This document shows positions 7,738 to 15,181 of a DNA stretch of 35,362 nt, one piece after another. The first letter of the stretch is position 1. Each line of letters starts with the position of its first letter. The stretch comes from a virus. The notes below the pieces were generated by a model. That model ran no database searches. It worked only from the letters and a program-made list of their open reading frames with translations, and had not been told where the DNA came from. The stretch lies in IMG/VR virus record IMGVR_UViG_3300045283_000109, positions 1 to 35,362 of that record, one strand, 5' to 3'. The position numbers were made by a program, and so were the translations under genes.

Positions 7738-7889
7738 GCTGAAACCTCACCCTCGATGCCGATCGTCTCGCGAGCCTGAGCGATCGCCTCCTCGCTTCCC
7801 TGTCCTGTGATGAGAGCGTTACGCAGGATGTTGCTCAGTTCGCGCAGATTGCGGATCCTCTCTAGAAGAAGCTGGTTTTCTGTGCTCAC
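7734..7889 (-). CDS. Small helical protein in neck module
   Basis: 51 residues, start GTG overlapping the upstream TGA (GTGA), stop overlapping the downstream ATG (ATGA). The sequence is predicted helical (MSTENQLLLERIRNLREL start). No family recognised. The overlaps on both sides support it as a real coupled gene. Confidence 0.62.
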   Translation of the reverse strand: MSTENQLLLERIRNLRELSNILRNALITGQGSEEAIAQARETIGIEGEVSA

Positions 7890-8302
7890 AGTGTCGCCTT
7901 CTTCCAGCGGCCGGCGCTCTTCCTGCGGATCTTCCCTTCGAGCTCAGTACCCATGCGGGCGACGAACACCTTGTTCGCCTTCCGGGCCGCCGGCCCCATG
8001 AACGGCATCGCCGGAATCGCGACCGTCCCGTACTCGAAGAAGCGAACCCACCAGGGGTCGTCACCCCACTTCTCAGAGTGCGCGGCCGCGAAGATGCGTG
8101 CCGACTGGAAGCCAAGTCTTTCCTTGCCGACACCGATCGAGAGGTTGTAGCCGCGGGTGGCTGCAAAGTCGTCGACCTTCGACTGCGCCGTCGTCTGGGC
8201 GGTCTCCATCCACAGTTCGCGGGCTTCTTGGACGGCCTCATAGGCGGCTTCTTTGACCGGCTTGAACTGGTAGCGGATCTCCATTTTGGCTGCCTTAGCC
8301 AT
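7886..8302 (-). CDS. HK97 gp10-like head closure/tail component
   Basis: 138 residues. The C-terminal half carries the family signature: FFEYGTVAIPAMPFMGPAAR followed by a helical end. HK97 gp10-like proteins join the head connector to the tail. ATG overlaps the upstream TGA by one base (TGATG). Confidence 0.8.
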   Translation of the reverse strand: MAKAAKMEIRYQFKPVKEAAYEAVQEARELWMETAQTTAQSKVDDFAATRGYNLSIGVGKERLGFQSARIFAAAHSEKWGDDPWWVRFFEYGTVAIPAMPFMGPAARKANKVFVARMGTELEGKIRRKSAGRWKKATL

Positions 8303-8526
8303 CAGCCACCGGGTGCCGCCAGACCGCAGACTTTCCGTGCGTGGCCTTTCGCCTTGACATGATGCTTTTTGAGTTTGCGGTGATGGACTTTGCTCTTGTG
8401 CGATGCCGCGGCGGGCTTAGCGACGGAGACGGCACCGCCGCCTTTCTTCAGCGGCTTCGCAACATGGGCGGCACGAGGCGCGTGTGGCGCTTTCGCGGAG
8501 CGGAGGACGCGGCAGGCTTTAGCCAT
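8302..8526 (-). CDS. Very basic histone-like protein
   Basis: 74 residues with long runs of Lys, Arg, His and Ala (KPAAASHKSKVHHRKLKKHH), resembling histone H1 tails or mycobacterial HU tails. No globular domain is evident. In the head-connector cluster it could bind packaged DNA or the capsid interior. Two Cys, near the ends, are unusual for such a tail. The start ATG overlaps the upstream TAA by eight bases. Confidence 0.6.
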   Translation of the reverse strand: MAKACRVLRSAKAPHAPRAAHVAKPLKKGGGAVSVAKPAAASHKSKVHHRKLKKHHVKAKGHARKVCGLAAPGG

Positions 8527-8725
8527 CGCGGAACGTTGCCCAGCCGTCCGGGTAGAGGCGCCGCATCGCGCGCACCGAGAGCAGATCCTGTAGACGGTGG
8601 ATGGCGGCGTAGAACTCGTCGGCCTCCTGGGGATGCTGCCGCTCGAGCCCTTCGAATGCGTCGACGGCGTCGCAGAGGGGATCCATCACAGCGCCTTCTT
8701 CTTCGGTGAGGCCGTCATGTCTCAA
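8519..8725 (-). CDS. Small acidic head-region protein, TTG start
   Basis: 68 residues. The start TTG forms a TTGA overlap with the connector stop, the same coupling style as ATGA/GTGA elsewhere. Acidic and helical (HPQEADEFYAAIHRLQDLL). No family recognised. A nearby ATG at 8718 is in another frame. Confidence 0.58.
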   Translation of the reverse strand: MRHDGLTEEEGAVMDPLCDAVDAFEGLERQHPQEADEFYAAIHRLQDLLSVRAMRRLYPDGWATFRDG

Positions 8726-9678
8726 CCGATCATCTCGTCCCGGTAGGAGAGCGCGACGTCCATCGCGGCACCCGGTAACGAATCGTCCTTCGCGGCACCA
8801 GACACCGCCGCCGATGCCGCTAGATCCTCCTTGTAGTTCTCGACGTCTCTGTCCATCGTCGAGACGACAGCGTCGAGGACGGCCTGTCGGACGTTTCCCG
8901 GCACGGACGGGAATCCCCAGTTGCCGGTCACCTCGACCACGTACGGATAGTACGACGACCAGAAGCGGGTCACGTTTTGCGTGAAGCGGAGCGTCGTGAT
9001 CGGGTCCCAGGTACGACGCACACGGGGCAGCGAGATCACGTCTGAGAGGGCTGGCGTCTGGATCAGGTTGCCGAGCTCGTCGAGGATCCTGACTTGGGTG
9101 AAGCTGGTCAGGTCACCCACCCGGAGTTCGCGCGCCCAGATTGTCTGCTCGTCGATGTCGAAGGTGCGGACGAGCGGGTTCGTGCCGAACACCTTGAACT
9201 CGCGCTCGGCTTCCTCTGCGAACCGGGCAGACATGTCGTTGATGACCCTGACGAGGCTGAGGTCGTCGGAGGTGTCGATGTTCAGTTGGCGCAACCAGGC
9301 TTTCGTTTCGGAGAGGCCGACGAGCGCATACGTTGCGACGCCGGCGTCCAGGCTGAACTCGTCCGGGTCGACAATCGCCTGCTGCTGCTCTGTCGCCGCC
9401 GCCGCACCGGTTCCTTCGAACTTGACGAACCAGTAGCCGGACGCGCTGAGTGTGATGCCGGGGTTGAGTTTGAAGATCCCGGTCGCGGTCTTCGCTACCG
9501 GAGTCGATGCGCCGGTCAGCGTGGAGACGAGCACGTTGTTCAGCAGGACCGATTCGACACCGGCCGCGTCTTGTTGGCGGACGGTCAGGTTGGTCGGGTC
9601 GGTGTTGACCCCGCCGACGGTGAACGTCGCCTGGGGTACCCAGATATCGCCTACGTCGTAATGGGTGATCTTCGCCAC
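8722..9678 (-). CDS. Head-tail connector fused to N-terminal beta domain
   Basis: 318 residues. Residues about 1-105 form a beta-sandwich-like phage domain (VGDIWVPQATFTVGG, GYWFVKFEGTGAAAATEQQ) that in many actinophages is a separate gene. Residues about 115-318 resemble gp6-like connectors (LSETKAWLRQLNIDTSDD, SARFAEEAEREF). Connector proteins form the ring under the portal. The gene therefore looks like a fusion. The GTG start at 9678 follows a CCGAAGAACA linker. Confidence 0.72.
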   Translation of the reverse strand: MAKITHYDVGDIWVPQATFTVGGVNTDPTNLTVRQQDAAGVESVLLNNVLVSTLTGASTPVAKTATGIFKLNPGITLSASGYWFVKFEGTGAAAATEQQQAIVDPDEFSLDAGVATYALVGLSETKAWLRQLNIDTSDDLSLVRVINDMSARFAEEAEREFKVFGTNPLVRTFDIDEQTIWARELRVGDLTSFTQVRILDELGNLIQTPALSDVISLPRVRRTWDPITTLRFTQNVTRFWSSYYPYVVEVTGNWGFPSVPGNVRQAVLDAVVSTMDRDVENYKEDLAASAAVSGAAKDDSLPGAAMDVALSYRDEMIG

Positions 9679-9684
9679 TGGTCT

Positions 9685-9697
9685 TGTTCTTCGGCTA
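9685..9697 (-). repeat. TAGCCGAAGAACA junction linker, copy 2
   Basis: Begins with the TAG of the repeat-fibre gene and continues through CCGAAGAACA to the GTG start at 9678. With copy 3 it shares 18 consecutive bases, from TAG to just before the start codon. Confidence 0.85.
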
Positions 9698-10732
9698 GGG
9701 AGTCAGGTCGCTGATCACGACGGAGACTCCTGCGCTGTCCACTGTGCTCACCTGAGCCCCGCTGGTGTCCGTGGTAGTCACCGTCGCCCCGGCGGCGTCC
9801 TGGGCGCTTACAGCGGCTGCGAACAGGTCCGTGAGGCTGATCCCTTGGTTGACTAGGTCGGCCAGCACCAGTCGGGCGGCGAATGGTCCGATTATCGCCC
9901 CGCTACCGATGGCGATGAGGTTGGCCGTGGCCGAGACGGTCGCGGTCAGAGTCTTGGCGATCCGTTTCGCGATGCTCGAGGTCACGGCAACCGTCGCGGT
10001 CAGTGGTTTGCCCGTCTGGCGAACCATCGATGCGGTCACGACGACACTGGTCGTCGTCAACGTCTTGAGGAACACGCGGATCGCGGTGAGCGAGGCCGTG
10101 ACTGCCACATTGGTGGCGCGCATCGCCTTGTTGGTCTGACGTACCAGGGAGGCGGTCGCTGCGACTGTGGTGGCCGTCAGTGGCTTCCCAGTCTGTCGTA
10201 CAAGGGATGCCGTCACCACAACCGTCGTCGCGGTGAGCGTTTTGAGGAACACGCGGATCGCTGAGAGGGTCGCGGTGACGACGACGGTCGTGGCGGTCAT
10301 CAGTTTGCCCACCTGGCGGGTGAGGTTCGCGGTAACGACGACCGTGGTTGCCGTTATGGGCTTGTTCACCTGTTTGATGAGCGTCGCCGTGACCGCCACG
10401 GCCGTCGCGGTAAGGGCTTTCAGGATCACCTTCATCGCGAGCAGCGACGCCGTCACCACAACGGTGGTCGCCGTCATCAGTTTGTTGACCTGGCGGACGA
10501 GCGAAGCAGTCACTACGACGGCCGTCGCCGCCCGGACCCAATTCACCTGACGGACGAGAGTCGAGCTCAGAACAACGGAGGTCGCGGTCGTCAGCTTGTT
10601 CGTCTGCCTCACCAGCGACGCGGTTACCGCGACCACGTCCGCTGTCAGTGCTTGTAGGTTCAAGATCGCAGCCGACGACCCGGAGTGCGTCTGCTGAATA
10701 TTCGGGCCTGGGCCTGGAAGAAACAGCGGCAT
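9695..10732 (-). CDS. Repeat-rich fibre-like virion protein
   Basis: 345 residues. Residues about 29-282 are 13 tandem units of 18-21 residues built on the core TATTVVVTASLVRQ-(T/V)-x-K. Units 4, 7 and 10 are longer (21 residues) and replace VRQTGK by (S/T)AIRVFLK, so units are grouped in threes (21+19+19). Unit 13 starts another such group. The pattern suggests a beta-solenoid or repetitive fibre. The C-terminal 60 residues are not repetitive (SLTDLFAAAVSAQDAAGATV). It sits between connector and decoration-like genes. ATG directly abuts the previous TAG. Confidence 0.75.
   Translation of the reverse strand: MPLFLPGPGPNIQQTHSGSSAAILNLQALTADVVAVTASLVRQTNKLTTATSVVLSSTLVRQVNWVRAATAVVVTASLVRQVNKLMTATTVVVTASLLAMKVILKALTATAVAVTATLIKQVNKPITATTVVVTANLTRQVGKLMTATTVVVTATLSAIRVFLKTLTATTVVVTASLVRQTGKPLTATTVAATASLVRQTNKAMRATNVAVTASLTAIRVFLKTLTTTSVVVTASMVRQTGKPLTATVAVTSSIAKRIAKTLTATVSATANLIAIGSGAIIGPFAARLVLADLVNQGISLTDLFAAAVSAQDAAGATVTTTDTSGAQVSTVDSAGVSVVISDLTP
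9886..10648 (-). repeat. Tandem protein repeats with three-unit superperiod
   Basis: Coding repeat array inside the fibre-like gene: 13 units of mostly 57 nt, with three 63-nt units at every third position (period 177 nt). DNA copies have diverged more than the protein pattern, so the array is old or under protein selection. Confidence 0.75.
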
Positions 10733-11290
10733 CTAGTTCATCGCATAGAAGACGCACCACTGAGTCGTCCACGACCCGGCGACGCTCAGCGTCTTGCAGA
10801 TGTTCAATGTCTGGTTGACTGAGTGGTCGAAGACGGCCGACGTGCCGCCGAACGTCAGATCGAGGCCGCTGTTCGCTGTCGCCGCGACGCCGCCGGACTG
10901 GAAGACGCCGGTTCCTTTGATCGTCGCGTTGGTGCCGCCCGGATCACCCGTCGTCAACACCGTCAGGACGAACCGCATCCACCACGGCCCGGACAGCGAC
11001 GACACTGGGACCGTCTGGGCGACTGATGCGCCGAGGTTGGTGCCGGTCGTGCCGTTTGTCGTGCTGATGAACGGGCTGATCGTCAACGCCCCCGTCGCAC
11101 CGGTCGTGATCAGACCGCCAGCCTCGGCGACGTACACCTTTCCAGGCCGGGGATCGTAGGCGGGGATCACGAAATAGCGGAGCGAGTTCGAAACGATGTT
11201 CACGATCGTCGTCGTGACGTTCGCTGCGAGCGGGTCGGTGATCGCCGGCTCAGTGAGCAGGCCACCGTCTTGCAGGTATTGCCTGGCCAC
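10733..11290 (-). CDS. Putative virion/tail surface protein
   Basis: 185 residues. GTG start at 11290 has a strong AAGGAGG about nine bases upstream. Beta-rich (RYFVIPAYDPRPGKVYVAEA, TLSVAGSWTTQWCVFYAMN), with no transmembrane segment. It lies in a block of beta-rich proteins between capsid and connector genes, so a decoration or fibre component is likely. No named family recognised. It ends TAG-ATG with the next gene. Confidence 0.6.
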   Translation of the reverse strand: MARQYLQDGGLLTEPAITDPLAANVTTTIVNIVSNSLRYFVIPAYDPRPGKVYVAEAGGLITTGATGALTISPFISTTNGTTGTNLGASVAQTVPVSSLSGPWWMRFVLTVLTTGDPGGTNATIKGTGVFQSGGVAATANSGLDLTFGGTSAVFDHSVNQTLNICKTLSVAGSWTTQWCVFYAMN

Positions 11291-11292
11291 GG

Positions 11293-11904
11293 TTACATCC
11301 TCCTTGTGGAAACGAACGGGATTGCTGCGAATGAAGAGTGTGCGCCGGCCGCCACCAGGTCTCCGCCCGACCAGTTATCAAGCGACGCCGACGTCTCGGT
11401 GGACGAGAAGCAAATGCCGACTTTCCCTGACGCGATCTTCGACCCTGATGCCGAATCGTCGAAGGTCGTGACGGTTGCGGCATTGCGCTTGATGGTGATG
11501 ATGAATCCGGTGACCTCGACGCGCCAGGTGTCGCCGTCCGTCCATGCTTGCGTGACGGTCTTCAGGCTCGCGAATGTCCCGGTGTTGAAGCGGTCGATGG
11601 CGACATTGTTCGTTGCGGCATGGTCGACGACGATGCGGTAGTGCGTCGGGGAAGCCGCACCGTCGGTTCGCAGCAGCAGCCCGACTCCCTGGTCGGACCC
11701 GTTCGTGCCGCTGACGGTCAGATCCGCTTGCGAGAACTGGTCGTTGGCGGGCGTGATCGCGTTGTAGACCGCATCGGCGTCAACCGCACCACTCGCCGCA
11801 ACGCAAATGTTTCCGGCGAGGTTCCACGTGTTGATGAAGCACGTCCAGTTACCGGCTAGCGGAGTCTCGTTCGCCCGGTTGAAGTTGTCAGAGGCGGTCG
11901 GCAT
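11293..11904 (-). CDS. Jelly-roll (LamG/CBM-like) virion protein
   Basis: 203 residues. The N-terminus DNFNRANETPLAGNW is typical of LamG-like or carbohydrate-binding jelly rolls found in phage and secreted proteins, and the rest keeps the strand pattern (GVGLLLRTDGAASPTHYRIV, WRVEVTGFIITIKRN, GKVGICFSST). It probably binds a surface glycan or decorates the capsid. ATG at 11904 abuts the upstream TAG. Confidence 0.68.
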   Translation of the reverse strand: MPTASDNFNRANETPLAGNWTCFINTWNLAGNICVAASGAVDADAVYNAITPANDQFSQADLTVSGTNGSDQGVGLLLRTDGAASPTHYRIVVDHAATNNVAIDRFNTGTFASLKTVTQAWTDGDTWRVEVTGFIITIKRNAATVTTFDDSASGSKIASGKVGICFSSTETSASLDNWSGGDLVAAGAHSSFAAIPFVSTRRM

Positions 11905-12309
11905 CTAGGCAAAGACGGCCTTCCACGTGAACTGGATCGAGTCGCCGATCGACAGTGCGATCCCGGCGAAGTCGCCTTTCGCGAACAGGTTTCCGCCCGA
12001 GGCCGCGTCGAACAGTCCGGAGACGGTCACGGTGCCTGCGCCCGTTGCGGTGCGGGTGCCGACCACCTGGAAGGTGTCGTTGGTGACGGTGGTCGTTACG
12101 CGGGTAACGACACCAACCGTGTGATCAGTGCCCGCCGACGTCGACAGATCAACCAGCTTCTCCACCGTGGTCGGGCCGAGCGTCGTATCCGTGACGAGCG
12201 CCGTCGTCTGGGTGCCAGTCCCCCAACCGATATCGAGGGGGATCGTGCCGGCACTGTTCAGCCGGTTCGTGATGATGTCGCGGCCTGCGTTGACGACGAC
12301 GGTTGCCAT
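11905..12309 (-). CDS. Small beta-rich virion protein
   Basis: 134 residues, Thr/Val/Gly-rich beta pattern (IGWGTGTQTTALVTDTTLG, LSIGDSIQFTWKAVFA). It resembles head-decoration or capsid-fibre proteins of actinophages without a precise match. ATG abuts the upstream TAG; its own TAG abuts the next ATG. Confidence 0.58.
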   Translation of the reverse strand: MATVVVNAGRDIITNRLNSAGTIPLDIGWGTGTQTTALVTDTTLGPTTVEKLVDLSTSAGTDHTVGVVTRVTTTVTNDTFQVVGTRTATGAGTVTVSGLFDAASGGNLFAKGDFAGIALSIGDSIQFTWKAVFA

Positions 12310-12543
12310 CTACTTCGCCTCCACCTGCAAGTCGGCGAGCCGAGTTCCGAGTTGTGCCGCCTCTTCGGCAAGGTTCAGGGCGTCCATCAGCGGCCCAGAA
12401 GTCTCCTCTTCCGCGACCGCGAGTTCCGAGGCCTTCGCACGGATCGCAAGTAACCGCGCCTTGATGCGCTTCTGCTCCGCCCCCATCTCTTTCTGATTCA
12501 GCTCGTCTAGCTTCGCCAGAAGAGCCGCCCGATCATCAGCCAT
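12310..12543 (-). CDS. Small coiled-coil protein
   Basis: 77 residues, almost wholly helical with heptad pattern (LLAKLDELNQKEMGAEQKRI, LAEEAAQLGTRLADLQVEA). No family recognised. It overlaps the upstream gene by eight bases and ends TAG-ATG. Confidence 0.6.
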   Translation of the reverse strand: MADDRAALLAKLDELNQKEMGAEQKRIKARLLAIRAKASELAVAEEETSGPLMDALNLAEEAAQLGTRLADLQVEAK

Positions 12544-12739
12544 CGCTCCTCCGTTTCCAGAAGCCGAGAACCTTGCGCTCGGCGGGTTGTTTGATGCCGC
12601 GCATCTGCGCCTCTTCGCCCGTCAGACAGTCGGGGCAGTCAGCGTCGTATGCGTCGTGTGCTGCGCAAGAGACCGCGCGCAAGACGACCGCCTCGAGCGT
12701 CACATCCTTCACTCCGACGACGGCGAGCTGTTCAGTCAC
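12536..12739 (-). CDS. Small protein with CPDC motif
   Basis: 67 residues from GTG at 12739, overlapping the upstream stop by eight bases. Contains SCAAHDAYDADCPDCLTGEE, a possible metal site. Small Cys-containing proteins of this type occur downstream of capsid genes in actinophages. Function unknown. Confidence 0.55.
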   Translation of the reverse strand: MTEQLAVVGVKDVTLEAVVLRAVSCAAHDAYDADCPDCLTGEEAQMRGIKQPAERKVLGFWKRRSDG

Positions 12740-12986
12740 GCTGTTCCCCCGGCGCAGAGGTGGCTTGCTCGAGCGCAGGCTCGACCTTGCGCTTCGGCCC
12801 GAACTTGACGTAGTCCTCGGGCTCGGCGGGATCAAAGAAGTTCTCCCGCCCCTTCAAAACCTTCTTGCCCTCCGGTGAGTTCGGGTCGAGCAGATCACCC
12901 TTCTGAACGTTGATCGGCGCTCCATCGAGCATGAAGCCGAAGCCCTGGTTGGCGATGTAGATGTCCGGCTTCTTAGTCGGCGGCAT
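12732..12986 (-). CDS. Small head-region protein
   Basis: 84 residues. ATG at 12986 is preceded by AGGAGA at normal distance. Contains IYIANQGFGFMLDGAPINVQ and KGRENFFDPAEPEDYVKF, typical of small actinophage head proteins with unknown role. An upstream in-frame extension to 13115 overlaps another gene and lacks a ribosome-binding site. Confidence 0.6.
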   Translation of the reverse strand: MPPTKKPDIYIANQGFGFMLDGAPINVQKGDLLDPNSPEGKKVLKGRENFFDPAEPEDYVKFGPKRKVEPALEQATSAPGEQRD

Positions 12987-12993
12987 GACTCTC

Positions 12994-13293
12994 CTATCCC
13001 TGTGTCCTCGTGGCGGTCCCGCCGGAGGTGTAGACGTTGGTGAAGGTCGACCCTTTGAGGTCGAAATGGTTGGCGTCGATAAACGCGACACGCCAGTTGA
13101 CGGCGTTCGCCTCAACCGTCCCGCCTACACCTGTGATCGTCACGCGGTCTTCGTCGCGGAAGGTGTGAGCTGTGGCGGTGATCTGAATCAGCCCGCCGTG
13201 TGTGGCCGCCCCAGTGATCGCCTTGGACAGCGCCTTGTTCCGCTTCTGCTGCTGCTGCCCAGGAGGATACGGGCCGTAGGAGTAGGCGCTCAT
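12994..13293 (-). CDS. Virion protein with FCCH-like beta domain
   Basis: 99 residues. Residues about 35-95 (HTFRDEDRVTITGVGGT, WRVAFIDANHFDLKGSTF) match the beta-barrel domain that also occurs in ubiquitin-activating enzyme E1 (FCCH) and in many phage virion proteins. No ubiquitin function is implied. ATG overlaps the previous TGA (ATGA). Confidence 0.62.
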   Translation of the reverse strand: MSAYSYGPYPPGQQQQKRNKALSKAITGAATHGGLIQITATAHTFRDEDRVTITGVGGTVEANAVNWRVAFIDANHFDLKGSTFTNVYTSGGTATRTQG

Positions 13294-13445
13294 TCGCGTT
13301 CCTGCGTCTGCTGCTGCTGGTCCGTGTAGCCGGTCACCGGACGGTGCATCGAGTTCCCCATTGAGGCGTTCCCCGGCGTCTTCGGCTGGACGCCTTTGCC
13401 GGTGGGCGCGTTCTTCGGATGGACTGCGGGCGGCTGCTGCGCCAT
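13290..13445 (-). CDS. Small Gln/Pro-rich protein
   Basis: 51 residues (MAQQPPAVHPKNAPTGKG start, Gln-rich end). ATG overlaps the previous TGA by one base (TGATG); its own stop overlaps the next ATG. Probably disordered. No function assigned. Confidence 0.5.
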   Translation of the reverse strand: MAQQPPAVHPKNAPTGKGVQPKTPGNASMGNSMHRPVTGYTDQQQQTQERE

Positions 13446-13627
13446 CAGCCCTTCTGCACCTTCTTCGTCGACCCGTCGACCGGGGAAGGAGACGAAGTCA
13501 TGCCGCCGCCGCCCTGACTCATGCCAGGACCGGGGATCGGCAGTCTGGCCGGTGGAACGTGAACCGGCACCGTCTCCGGCATCCGTGGCGCTTCCGGGCT
13601 CTTGATCGTCTTCTGAATCGGTGCCAT
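13445..13627 (-). CDS. Small Pro/Gly-rich protein after capsid gene
   Basis: 60 residues (MAPIQKTIKSPEAPRMPE start). GAGAGGAG precedes the ATG at 13627. Low complexity; first gene after the capsid hairpin. No function assigned. Confidence 0.5.
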   Translation of the reverse strand: MAPIQKTIKSPEAPRMPETVPVHVPPARLPIPGPGMSQGGGGMTSSPSPVDGSTKKVQKG

Positions 13628-13643
13628 CGGTTCTCCTCTCGGG

Positions 13644-13684
13644 GGAAGAGAGGGGGGCAGGGAGGCCACCCCCCTCTCTCTTCC
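13644..13684 (-). terminator. Strong hairpin downstream of major capsid gene
   Basis: An almost perfect inverted repeat: GGAAGAGAGAGGGGGGT on the minus strand pairs with a matching C/T-rich arm about 10 bases later. It lies between the capsid stop (13691) and the next ribosome-binding site. No U-tract follows, so partial termination, mRNA 3'-end protection or expression tuning are all possible. Confidence 0.6.
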
Positions 13685-13690
13685 TTCGGT

Positions 13691-15181
13691 CTAGGTGGTA
13701 CCCGTCATCGCCACGAAGGCGTTGGCGTAGAGCACCTTCGACGTGTTCCTCCACCAGGCGTAGAGCCCCTGCTGGCCGGTCGGCAGGTTCCCCTGCGACG
13801 CACCGAACAGGAAGGGGATGCTCTGGATGTTCATCCCGATCCGGTCGAGGATCAGGAAGTAGTTGAAGTCACCGATCACCATCACCTTGGTCGCGTTCAC
13901 GACGGTCGCCTGCATCGCCGACGCCTCCCAGGCGGGACGCCCGATCAGCGTCGCCCCGGTGTTGCCGGGAGTCGGAGACTGCGAGACGAGACCCTGCGAG
14001 ATGTAGAGCCACAACGCTGCACCGCCGGCCGTGTCGATCGCACGGATGACGTTGTAGATGCCGCGGTTCGCGACGATCGAGCTGCGCGCCCTGAACCGTG
14101 GCGGCAGCGCGTTCTCCATCCCGTACACGTTGGCGGCCGTCACCGTCAGACCCGTCGAAGCGGCGAACGTCGTCGTCGCTCCTACCGTGAACCCCTGCGG
14201 GTTGACGGTCGTGCCAACGCCGGTCACGAACGCTGCACCCTCTTCGTCGTCCTTCGCGTCCTGCAACAGGTTCGCGAACTCCGTCTCGAGGTTGACCCAG
14301 TCCTCCGCCACCTCGACCGAAAACGGCACGAAACAGTGCGCCTTGGTCACGGTCGCGGTCGGCTGGACGAGCGTCTGTGCGTTGTCGGTTGCCGCCCCGG
14401 CCTCGAGGACGCGGGCTGCGGTGATCGCCGGCGACGTGACACCGTTCCAGGTGTTCGACCCGGTGATCGACACGACCCTGCTGATCGCGCGGGCCGGGTT
14501 CACCACCGAGTTCGACGTTGGGATGATCGTCGGGTCGAGGGTCACCGGGACGGGGAATCCGCCGGTGCCGCTCAACGCGAGGGCACGCTGCTCCTCGCTG
14601 GTCAGCGGGTTGTTGCAGACCGCCTTACCGAACGCCCGCCGGTAGAGCGGGTTGCCGAACTCGAGGAGGTAACGGGCGGTCTGGCCGGGGACGACCTCGT
14701 GGGTCGTCTCGATCAGCCGCTCGATGTGCGTCTGCACGTCCTCGCGGGTCGGCATCCCCTTCTTGCGGGAGTCGATGTTCGGATGGGGGAAGTGCGCCTT
14801 CTCCGCGAACCGCATGACACGGTCACGAAGTTCCGTGCGCTGCCCCAGCGGCGAATCGGACGTCGCCCTGACGGTGGTCAGGTCGAAGATGTCGTCGCCG
14901 CGCGCCGTTCCTGCCCGCTGGATCTGGAACGTCGCACCGTCACCGGACTCGGTTGAGCCGTTGCCGTTCGACGCCGTCGACGTGATCTCCTCGTTGCGGA
15001 CCTCCAACTCCTTCTTGAGCGGCAGAAGAACCTCGTCGCGCTCCTCGAGAAGCTTGTTCCACTCCTCGCGCGCCTCTTCCGGGAACGCCTGCCCCTCGTA
15101 CTCCTTGTCGAGCTCTCCGCGTCGAGTGTTGATCTCTCCCACCCGCTCATCGATCTGGTCGATGGTCATTTGAGCCGCCAT
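13691..15181 (-). CDS. Major capsid protein, HK97 fold
   Basis: 496 residues. Residues 1-75 are a charged coiled coil (IDQIDERVGEINTRRGELD, EVLLPLKKELEVRNEEI), the scaffold-like delta domain normally removed by the prohead protease. Residues about 190-496 form the HK97 core (FSVEVAEDWVNLETEFANLL, GTTVNPQGFTVG, WEASAMQATVVN, MVIGDFNYFLILDRIGMNI). A perfect AAGGAGGT precedes the ATG, the strongest ribosome-binding site in the window, as expected for the most abundant protein. The start overlaps the protease gene by 16 bases. Confidence 0.94.
   Translation of the reverse strand: MAAQMTIDQIDERVGEINTRRGELDKEYEGQAFPEEAREEWNKLLEERDEVLLPLKKELEVRNEEITSTASNGNGSTESGDGATFQIQRAGTARGDDIFDLTTVRATSDSPLGQRTELRDRVMRFAEKAHFPHPNIDSRKKGMPTREDVQTHIERLIETTHEVVPGQTARYLLEFGNPLYRRAFGKAVCNNPLTSEEQRALALSGTGGFPVPVTLDPTIIPTSNSVVNPARAISRVVSITGSNTWNGVTSPAITAARVLEAGAATDNAQTLVQPTATVTKAHCFVPFSVEVAEDWVNLETEFANLLQDAKDDEEGAAFVTGVGTTVNPQGFTVGATTTFAASTGLTVTAANVYGMENALPPRFRARSSIVANRGIYNVIRAIDTAGGAALWLYISQGLVSQSPTPGNTGATLIGRPAWEASAMQATVVNATKVMVIGDFNYFLILDRIGMNIQSIPFLFGASQGNLPTGQQGLYAWWRNTSKVLYANAFVAMTGTT

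Noticed and set aside
1055-12312. Amber (TAG) reassigned to an amino acid
   Set aside because: Many genes end at TAG with normal C-termini and new starts right after, and TAG does not interrupt conserved domains apart from the LamG case, so general recoding is not supported.
13361-14956. 531-codon open frame on the plus strand across the capsid gene
   Set aside because: Exact antisense of the major capsid gene; Arg/Asp/Val-rich composition typical of a GC-rich shadow frame; no domain.
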